From contig NZ_JACJRU010000012.1 in assembly GCF_014697425.1 (NCBI RefSeq), forward strand, positions 1 to 64,000: a DNA stretch of 64,000 nt, written 5' to 3'. Shown here piece after piece: positions 58,133 to 64,000 of this stretch (position 1 is its first letter; each line of letters opens with the position of its first letter). Under the pieces are notes generated by a model, which saw only the letters and a list, made by a program, of their open reading frames with translations, ran no database searches and had not been told where the DNA came from. Source of the DNA: Nostoc sp. FACHB-110. Lineage in GTDB: Bacteria; Cyanobacteriota; Cyanobacteriia; Cyanobacteriales; Nostocaceae. The position numbers were made by a program, and so were the translations under genes.

Positions 58133-59624
58133 TAAACTATTTGAAGATGCAGAAAATCGAGATGTTTATGATGATTTAATTGTTTCTATAGAGGCTAAAG
58201 CACATCAGTTAAATTTGCTGATTGCTGTTTGTGATGATGCTAGTTTTCGGGATGAGATTATTGCTCAGTATGAATCTGAATTACAGAGGGAAATCCGTCC
58301 TTATCGGGTGACATTGGCAAGGGGTGAACCGAGTTTGAGGGCTGCTGTTGCTCAACTAGTGGAAGGTGAAGAGTATTTGCAGCAACATAACCCGGCAGTA
58401 ATTACGGTAACAGGGATAGAACAGCTTTATTTTCTCAAACTGGGACAGAAACGTTCAGAACAAGAGATTTTTTTCGGTTATTTGCAGTGGACTAGGGAAG
58501 GTTTGCGGGCTTTTCCTTTTGCAATTGTTTTGTGGGTGACTAATCAAATATTGGTTGAGTTAATTAAAAAAGCACCTGATTTTTGGAGTTGGCGCAATGG
58601 TGTTTTTCGGTTTGCGTCTAGAAGGAAAAACACTGTTTCTGCTAGAGAATTAGAGCCGATTCGGTTTGCATTTACAGGTAATGAATTATCAGGTTTCGAT
58701 GATGACAATGATTATTTATTACCTATAGAAGATTTGCAAGGATTTATTCAAGATTTAGAACAGCGTGGTGTTAAAGATACAACTTTAGCGACTTTATACT
58801 TTAGCTTAGGAGATATTTATAGAAAAAGACTCAACCGGGGTGAGTGTCAAGATTATAAAAAAGAGCAAGAATTAGGCATTAAGTATTTAAGCAAAGCTGT
58901 AGAATTGCAACAAGAATTAGGTTTAGAAAAAGACCTAGTTACCAGCCTCAACAATTTAGCATTACTCTACGAATCCCAAGGCAGATACAGCGAAGCCGAA
59001 CCTTTGTACGTTCAAGCTTTGGCACTGTGGCGCAAACTTCTGGGCGAAGAACATCCCAATGTCGCTACCAGCCTCAACAATTTAGCATTACTCTACGAAT
59101 CCCAAGGCAGATACAGCGAAGCCGAACCGTTGTACGTTCAAGCTTTGGCACTGTGGCGCAAACTTCTGGGCGAAGAACATCCCAATGTCGCTACCAGCCT
59201 CAACAATTTAGCAGGACTCTACGAATCCCAAGGCAGATACAGCGAAGCCGAACCTTTGTACGTTCAAGCTTTGGCACTGAGGCGCAAACTTTTGGGGGAA
59301 GAACACCCCAATGTCGTCAGCAGCCTCAACAATTTAGCCGCACTCTACTATTCCCAAGGCAGATACAGCGAAGCCGAACCTTTGTACGTTCAAGCATTGG
59401 CACTGTGGCGCAAACTTCTGGGGGAAGAACATCCCAATGTCGCTACCAGCCTAAACAATTTAGCATTCCTCTACCGTTCCCAAGGCAGATACAGCGAAGC
59501 CGAACCTTTGTATATTCAAGCTTTAGATATTTGTGAGCGAAAATTAGGGGTAAATCATCCCAATACTATTACTGTGCGTAAAAATTTAGCATATTTACGC
59601 GATCGCCTATCCTCAGAATCATAA
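58122..59624 (+). CDS. TPR-repeat sensor protein, gene B of cassette 2
   Basis: 500 residues. Residues ~1-180: the domain shared with the giant protein of cassette 1 (LIVSIEAKAHQLNLLIAVCD; NPAVITVTGIEQLYFL; FPFAIVLWVTNQILVELI; APDFWSWRNGVFRFAS). Residues ~275-490: kinesin-light-chain-type TPRs of 42 residues (SLNNLALLYESQGRYSEAEP; LYVQALALWRKLLGEEHPN), five nearly identical units plus a diverged last one. Starts inside the ATPase gene. No catalytic effector domain is visible. Confidence 0.85.
   Translation: MTVNKLFEDAENRDVYDDLIVSIEAKAHQLNLLIAVCDDASFRDEIIAQYESELQREIRPYRVTLARGEPSLRAAVAQLVEGEEYLQQHNPAVITVTGIEQLYFLKLGQKRSEQEIFFGYLQWTREGLRAFPFAIVLWVTNQILVELIKKAPDFWSWRNGVFRFASRRKNTVSARELEPIRFAFTGNELSGFDDDNDYLLPIEDLQGFIQDLEQRGVKDTTLATLYFSLGDIYRKRLNRGECQDYKKEQELGIKYLSKAVELQQELGLEKDLVTSLNNLALLYESQGRYSEAEPLYVQALALWRKLLGEEHPNVATSLNNLALLYESQGRYSEAEPLYVQALALWRKLLGEEHPNVATSLNNLAGLYESQGRYSEAEPLYVQALALRRKLLGEEHPNVVSSLNNLAALYYSQGRYSEAEPLYVQALALWRKLLGEEHPNVATSLNNLAFLYRSQGRYSEAEPLYIQALDICERKLGVNHPNTITVRKNLAYLRDRLSSES
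58941..59570 (+). repeat. Five near-identical 126-bp TPR-coding repeats
   Basis: Units begin at 58941, 59067, 59193, 59319 and 59445 (exact 126-base period; 42 residues). Most units differ by a few bases only, which suggests recent duplication or gene conversion. Confidence 0.92.
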
Positions 59625-59659
59625 CAGCGATCACCTAATCGCAGCTTTTCAAGTTCCAA

Positions 59660-59926
59660 GCAAGAATATTTTGGTTTCAAATAAGAGTGTTCCTGTTTTA
59701 AGTGAGAACATTCTTGTTTCAAGTGAGAACGTTCTCGTTTCAAACTAGAAGTTTCGTGTTCTGAAGTGGAATGATGAGGTTTTGAAGGCGATCGCTTGAC
59801 CTTTTTACTCGACGTTTCGTGTTCTGAAGTGGAATGATGAGGTTCTGAGGGCGATCGCTTGACTTTTTTACTCAAAGTTTCGTGTTCTGAGGCGGAATGA
59901 TGGAGTTTTGAAGGCGATCGCTATCG
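59660..59926. repeat. 21-bp and 63-bp tandem repeats, left cluster
   Basis: Left part: about four degenerate 21-base units (tttcaagtgagaacgttctcg and variants, 59660-59750). Right part: three 63-base units starting at 59751, 59814 and 59877, each opening GTTTCGTGTTCTGA and containing a HIP1 octamer; the last is cut short. The minus strand opens a repeat-only frame here (to 59555) that I do not call a gene. Confidence 0.85.
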
Positions 59927-59953
59927 TTGAAAACATCCTCTGTAAACTGTCAT

Positions 59954-60346
59954 CTATTGCAGCAATAAAATGCGATCGCCAAACTTAGCTGCTAGTTTCT
60001 GATCGTAAGTTAGCACCTGAGTATCATATTGAATTGCTGCTGCCACGAATAACGTATCGTAGAATGAATGACTTGCCTCAACTGCCAGTTTTAAAGCTGC
60101 ATCTCGAATTTGAGAACTAGGAATCATCACATCAACAAGTGCCTCAGCATCTTGCAGTGTATCTAAACCTAATTGCAATGGCAGTTGCCGAAATTGTATC
60201 CACTGCCAAATCACATTTCCCAACTCGGCAAACAATGAATCTGGTACTACAATCTGATCTACAGTTTCTAACGCAGCGATCGCTTGTTCATACCTATCCT
60301 CTACGCGTAAGAGTGCATAGGCAAATACCATCGTATCAATCACCAT
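59954..60346 (-). CDS. PIN-domain toxin (VapC-like ribonuclease)
   Basis: 130 residues from ATG 60346. Acidic metal site: VIDTMVFAYALL (Asp near the N-terminus), FAELGNVIW (Glu), SFYDTLFVAAAI (Asp), TYDQKLAAKF (Asp). A type II toxin that probably cuts RNA. ATG overlaps the antitoxin stop as TGATG, so translation is coupled. A longer frame with TTG at 60370 is unlikely. Confidence 0.85.
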   Translation of the reverse strand: MVIDTMVFAYALLRVEDRYEQAIAALETVDQIVVPDSLFAELGNVIWQWIQFRQLPLQLGLDTLQDAEALVDVMIPSSQIRDAALKLAVEASHSFYDTLFVAAAIQYDTQVLTYDQKLAAKFGDRILLLQ

Positions 60347-60750
60347 CAGGTTTGCTCTGCTGATTTCCAAGCCTGTACCTGAATTTCTGCTTCTATCGGT
60401 AAAGCTTCCACCCGTTGACGAATACGAGCCAGTACTTCATCACGTTTTTTATAGCGTTTTGGTAACAAGTCGTGGATTTCTTGTTCTAGTTCCTGAAAAA
60501 ATTCTTCTGCTTTTATCCCTTGTCCTGGTTGCATTTGTGCCAAACTAAGTTTAATTTCCTTTAAGGTTTCTACTAACTCAGCAGCATCTAAAAGTTCTTG
60601 ATAAGATTCTGCATCTTGAACAACTAACTCGGCTTTTCCATTGACAGTAAGAATTAAGGGATGTTTTGTTTGTTTAATCCGTTGCAAAAACTCAGTAGTA
60701 TTACGTTTAAACTCTGTAAGAGAATGTATATCTTTTGATATGTTTATCAC
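60346..60750 (-). CDS. Phd/YefM-type antitoxin of the PIN toxin
   Basis: 134 residues. N-terminal DNA-binding/fold segment: INISKDIHSLTEFKRNTTEFLQRIK... HPLILTVNGKAELVVQDAESYQELLD, typical of Phd/YefM. The C-terminal ~70 residues (EEFFQELEQEIHDLLPKRYKKRDEVLARI) are longer than usual and helical; they probably hold the toxin. Likely autorepresses the operon. Confidence 0.82.
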   Translation of the reverse strand: MINISKDIHSLTEFKRNTTEFLQRIKQTKHPLILTVNGKAELVVQDAESYQELLDAAELVETLKEIKLSLAQMQPGQGIKAEEFFQELEQEIHDLLPKRYKKRDEVLARIRQRVEALPIEAEIQVQAWKSAEQT

Positions 60751-60871
60751 GATATAAGCATTGAACTAGCATTTAATTAGATGCTAATAAGTATGTGCGA
60801 AGTTTGTCAACCTAATTATGAAGTGTTTGCGGTCTAATGATGAAAGCGATCTCTCTACTTGTGAACTCGGA

Positions 60872-60985
60872 GTTTCGTGTTCTGAGGTGGAATGATGATG
60901 TTCTGAAGGCGATCGCTTGACCTTTTTACTCAAAGTTTCGTGTTCTGAAGTGGAATGATGAGGTTCTGAAGGCGAGTTTTCAGGA
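60872..60985. repeat. 63-bp repeats, right cluster
   Basis: Two units starting at 60872 and 60935, the second cut off at about 60975, of the same GTTTCGTGTTCTGA family with a HIP1 site as the cluster at 59751. Together the clusters flank the toxin-antitoxin pair in direct orientation. Confidence 0.85.
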
Positions 60986-61374
60986 GAAACGCACCTTAAT
61001 TTCCTAATAAAAACTAATTAGGACTTGAAAATGGTGTACATAACGCTCTTTCATAACTCTAGATGAATGTGAAAACAATGATCTTTATCGAAGCAGAGTG
61101 AGCAAAGAGTGATAGCCAGGAGAGCGTAGACATATTTTTCTACCTAGCTATTGTTGTATTTCACTAGTTGATCAATGAGAGTGCTTACATCCTGATCCCC
61201 AGGATGATTGTCTATAGTAATTTTTAACTCTGTCATTTAGTGAACCAAATGGCGTTAAAATAACACGGAATTACAAGGCATAACTTTTTTTCCGGTAATA
61301 AAATAGGAGCGGAAGCCTCTGTAAATTCTTCAACTATCTAAAGGTAGAAGTTTGTAACAGTCCGTCAAGAACAA

Positions 61375-61518
61375 GGGTGTGGGGTGTTGAGGGGATAGGG
61401 TGCAGGGAAGACGGTGTTGTTAGGGGCTTGTATCCCCTACCAATACAATTGCCCTTAAAGGCAAGGAAGCTGTTAACCACTGGTTTTTGGGGCTTTTTCT
61501 TTCCAACACCCCACACCC
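61375..61518. repeat. Long inverted repeat upstream of agrE
   Basis: GGGTGTGGGGTGTTG (61375-61389) is perfectly complementary to CAACACCCCACACCC (61504-61518), enclosing 114 bases. Similar G-rich/C-rich wording occurs in the 30957 element, but without the AGGACTTACGCA ends. Confidence 0.65.
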
Positions 61519-61600
61519 TACACCCTACACCCGCCCCAACGGGGCTTGGTCATTTTGCCCAGATTAGGCTTGTAGCATCTATAACGCTAGTAAGATTTTT

Positions 61601-63712
61601 ATGAATTCCCGGATTCGCTTTTTAATGTGTCCTCCTGACCACTATGATGTGGATTACGTGATTAATCCTTGGATGGAAGGGAATATTCACAAATCCTCAC
61701 GAGATCGCGCCGTCGAACAGTGGCAGGGTTTATACCAAATTCTCAAAGAACACGCCATTGTAAATTTAGTAACACCCCAAAAAGGTTGGCCGGATTTAGT
61801 TTTTACTGCCAACGCAGGTTTAGTCCTCGGAGATAATGTAGTTCTAAGTCGCTTTTTACACAAAGAACGTCAAGGTGAAGAACCATATTTCAAACAATGG
61901 TTTGAAGAAAATGGTTACACAGTATATGAACTACCCAAAGATTTACCTTTTGAAGGTGCGGGCGATGCACTTCTAGATAGAGAAGGGCGTTGGCTATGGG
62001 CGGGATACGGTTTTCGCTCCGAATTAGATTCGCACCCATACCTGGCTAAATGGCTGGATATTGAAGTGTTATCTCTGCGTTTAATTGATGAGCGTTTTTA
62101 TCACTTGGATACTTGCTTTTGTCCTTTAGCTAACGGTTATTTACTTTACTATCCTGGTGCGTTTGATTCTTACTCCAACCGCTTAATTGAAATGCGTGTA
62201 GCATCAGAAAAGCGCATAGCCATAGAGGAAGCCGATGCAGTCAACTTCGCTTGTAATGCGGTGAATGTAGACAGTATCGTGATTATGAACAAAACCAGCG
62301 ATGCTTTAAAATCTCGTTTGACGGAAGTAGGTTTTCAAGTCTTAGAAACACCTCTGACAGAATTTCTCAAAGCTGGTGGTGCAGCTAAATGCCTAACGTT
62401 GCGGGTAACAGAACCAGTACGTGAAGAAGTTCATGCCAATGTTTCGGTAGAAAGCCGAATTATCCGTCTAGAAGGGCATTTGCTAGACTCTGGTTTAATT
62501 AATCGCGCCTTAGATTTGATTGTTGACACAGGCGGAAGTTTCCAAGTTTTGAATTTCAACTTGGGAGAACAACGGCAAAGCACCTCGGCGGCTGAGGTGA
62601 AGGTATCTGCACCATCCCACGAGGTGATGGAAGAAATCATCTCCCAGTTAATTGATTTGGGTGCGGTAGATTTACCCCAAGACGAACGAGATACCAAACT
62701 AGAACCTGTCATTTTGGCTGGTGTCGCACCTGATGATTTCTACGTCAGTACAATTTATCCCACAGAAGTGCGGATAAATGGGCAATGGGTGAAGGTAGAA
62801 AATCAGCGTATGGACGGTGCGATCGCCATTACTCAAACTGCCAATGGTATAGTCGCAAGATGTAAAATTCTCCGCGATTTAGAAATTGGCGAACAAGTTG
62901 TAGTGGATGTTCTCGGTATCCGCACCATCCGCAAAACCGAATCACGAGAACAACGCAACGCCCAAGAATTCAGCTTTATGTCTGCGGGTGTTTCTAGCGA
63001 ACGCCGCGTTGAGTTAGTGGTGGAACAAGTCGCTTGGGAATTACGTAAAATCCGCGATGCAGGCGGTAAAGTAGTTGTCACAGCAGGGCCAGTAGTAATT
63101 CATACTGGCGGCGGCGAACATCTTTCCCGCTTGATTCGAGAAGGTTACGTGCAGGCGTTACTGGGCGGAAATGCGATCGCTGTCCACGACATCGAGCAGA
63201 ATATCATGGGAACATCCCTTGGTGTAGACATGAAGCGGGGTGTCGCAGTGCGTGGTGGACACCGCCATCACTTGAAGGTAATTAATAGCGTCCGTCGTTA
63301 TGGCAGCATTGCCAAAGCTGTAGAGGCGGGGGCAATTAATAGCGGCGTGATGTATGAATGCGTCCGCAATAACGTGCCGTTTGTCTTGGCGGGTTCTATT
63401 CGGGATGACGGGCCTTTGCCTGATACCCAAATGGATTTAATTAAAGCACAGGAAGAATATGCTAAACATCTTGAAGGTGCAGAGATGATTTTAATGCTGT
63501 CATCGATGCTGCACTCGATTGGTGTGGGGAATATGACCCCATCTGGTGTAAAAATGGTTTGTGTGGATATTAATCCAGCTGTGGTGACTAAATTGAGCGA
63601 TCGGGGTTCGATTGAATCGGTGGGTGTGGTAACAGATGTGGGATTATTCCTCAGTTTGTTGATTCAGCAGCTTGATAAGTTGACAAGTCCTTATCGAGCG
63701 GTGGTAGGTTAA
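61601..63712 (+). CDS. agrE: Arginine dihydrolase/ornithine cyclodeaminase-type fusion AgrE
   Basis: 703 residues. N-terminal guanidine-modifying domain (about 1-280): N71 in TANAG, H168 and D170 in YHLD, and C264 in GGAAKC, the positions that in the characterised cyanobacterial ArgZ/AgrE enzymes make it a dihydrolase (arginine to ornithine, CO2 and two NH3). C-terminal part (about 290-703): the TIGR00300/LOR-SDH-like domain with VVVTAGPVVIHTGGGEHLSR, which in AgrE turns ornithine into proline. Together they feed nitrogen from cyanophycin-derived arginine. Confidence 0.95.
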   Translation: MNSRIRFLMCPPDHYDVDYVINPWMEGNIHKSSRDRAVEQWQGLYQILKEHAIVNLVTPQKGWPDLVFTANAGLVLGDNVVLSRFLHKERQGEEPYFKQWFEENGYTVYELPKDLPFEGAGDALLDREGRWLWAGYGFRSELDSHPYLAKWLDIEVLSLRLIDERFYHLDTCFCPLANGYLLYYPGAFDSYSNRLIEMRVASEKRIAIEEADAVNFACNAVNVDSIVIMNKTSDALKSRLTEVGFQVLETPLTEFLKAGGAAKCLTLRVTEPVREEVHANVSVESRIIRLEGHLLDSGLINRALDLIVDTGGSFQVLNFNLGEQRQSTSAAEVKVSAPSHEVMEEIISQLIDLGAVDLPQDERDTKLEPVILAGVAPDDFYVSTIYPTEVRINGQWVKVENQRMDGAIAITQTANGIVARCKILRDLEIGEQVVVDVLGIRTIRKTESREQRNAQEFSFMSAGVSSERRVELVVEQVAWELRKIRDAGGKVVVTAGPVVIHTGGGEHLSRLIREGYVQALLGGNAIAVHDIEQNIMGTSLGVDMKRGVAVRGGHRHHLKVINSVRRYGSIAKAVEAGAINSGVMYECVRNNVPFVLAGSIRDDGPLPDTQMDLIKAQEEYAKHLEGAEMILMLSSMLHSIGVGNMTPSGVKMVCVDINPAVVTKLSDRGSIESVGVVTDVGLFLSLLIQQLDKLTSPYRAVVG

Positions 63713-63755
63713 AAGAATAGTTTCGCGCAAAGGCGCAAAGGCGCTGAGAAAGGAA

Positions 63756-64000
63756 ATGGCAAGAGTAGCTTTCACAAGAGAGTTGCAAGTTAATTGGGTC
63801 AGTTTTATTGCTGATTTTCTGCTGGTGGGAATGGTTTTTGGCCCGCCAGTCGCGCCTTTCTTAGCTGCATCTGGAGTATGGTTACTTGGGGGTATTGCGA
63901 ACATCATCTATTTCATGGGAAATCATGTATGTCCGCAACCAGAAATGGGCTTAGATTTAGCACCCCCATTTATCATGGCTGTTTGTATGCGGTGTTATGG
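63756..64000 (+). CDS. DUF2085-like membrane protein (partial)
   Basis: 81 codons before the window ends. MARVAFTRELQVNWVSFIAD, two hydrophobic helices, and VCPQPEMGLDLAPP...VCMRCYG: the CxQxPE and CxRCxG motifs of DUF2085. ATG at 63756 with AGGAAA just upstream. Its remaining part is outside the window. Confidence 0.7.
   Translation, partial: MARVAFTRELQVNWVSFIADFLLVGMVFGPPVAPFLAASGVWLLGGIANIIYFMGNHVCPQPEMGLDLAPPFIMAVCMRCY

Larger units (their letters stand above)
60751..61600. other. Intergenic region with repeats and a long hairpin, upstream of agrE
   Basis: About 850 bases. It holds the right 63-bp repeat cluster (60872-60985) and a G/C-strand-skewed hairpin (61375-61518). I see no supported gene. 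The agrE promoter must be near the right end. Confidence 0.55.

Noticed and set aside
59027..59536. 169-codon frame inside the TPR gene
   Set aside because: A second-frame shadow created by the 126-base repeats.
59555..59875. 106-codon minus frame (Lys/Ser/His-rich) over the repeats
   Set aside because: Consists of the 21- and 63-base repeats, starts with TTG without a ribosome-binding site, and its 3' end overlaps the TPR gene.
59751..60985. CRISPR array at the 63-bp repeats
   Set aside because: Repeats are head to tail without spacers, and no cas gene is near.

Overview
The window is chromosomal DNA from a filamentous, probably heterocyst-forming cyanobacterium of the Nostoc/Anabaena group. 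Evidence seen directly: the palindrome GCGATCGC (HIP1) occurs throughout; there are photosystem II genes (psbA end, psbO, psbE-F-L-J), psaI, ycf48, rubredoxin rubA, ndhC-K-J, thf1, vipp1, homogentisate phytyltransferase and a PSRP-3/Ycf65 gene; and there is a 703-residue arginine dihydrolase/ornithine cyclodeaminase-type fusion (AgrE). The species assignment is an inference from family resemblance. No rRNA, tRNA, CRISPR array, IS transposase or phage gene was recognised.

Layout. 0-20 kb: psbA 3' end, aroC, a SemiSWEET, mutL, an adenosine-deaminase-like gene, a lumenal/periplasmic TPR protein, a stand-alone condensation-type acyltransferase, a HAD phosphatase, ycf65, thf1, an Lhr-like helicase, a zinc-less MDR oxidoreductase, several small conserved genes, the tocopherol gene hpt, uvrC and a CheY-like regulator. 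20-31 kb: two PEP-CTERM proteins, an aminotransferase, thioredoxin, two adjacent PspA/Vipp1 paralogues, a SPOR-like membrane protein, a DciA/DUF721 protein with a zinc ribbon, a 2OG-Fe(II) oxygenase, and a third PEP-CTERM protein with a long Pro-Ala-Thr spacer, followed by a MITE-like hairpin. 31-36 kb: grx-gshB (glutathione), then ftsQ, two small ORFs and ftsZ on the minus strand. 36.8-43.3 kb: an ATPase gene followed by a 1668-residue multidomain STAND/WD40 protein. 43-53 kb: psbO, sigF, a lipoprotein operon, a 1182-residue acidic repeat protein, and psaI converging on psbJ-L-F-E. 53-57 kb: ycf48 and rubA upstream of psbE, then ndhC-K-J. 56.8-61 kb: a second ATPase plus partner pair (partner with TPR repeats), then a toxin-antitoxin pair flanked by 63-bp tandem repeats. 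61.6-64 kb: agrE and the start of a DUF2085 membrane protein.

How the genes work together. The cluster psbJ-L-F-E, ycf48, rubA builds the cytochrome b559 part of photosystem II; ndhC-K-J supplies part of the NDH-1 cyclic-electron-flow complex; psbO, psbA, thf1, vipp1 and psaI also serve thylakoid assembly. ftsQ and ftsZ form a cell-division block. grx and gshB serve thiol redox chemistry.

The most interesting signal is that two loci 20 kb apart (36,850-43,288 and 56,840-59,624) have the same two-gene plan. Gene A is a P-loop ATPase with Walker A GHxGCGKST. Gene B starts with a shared ~180-residue domain that looks like a degenerate NTPase fold, and continues into a different repeat module: STAND NTPase plus 14 WD40 repeats in one, near-identical TPR repeats in the other. 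I read this as one ATPase-sensor system with interchangeable sensor ends, possibly a signalling or conflict (defence) system. I cannot name an established family for it.
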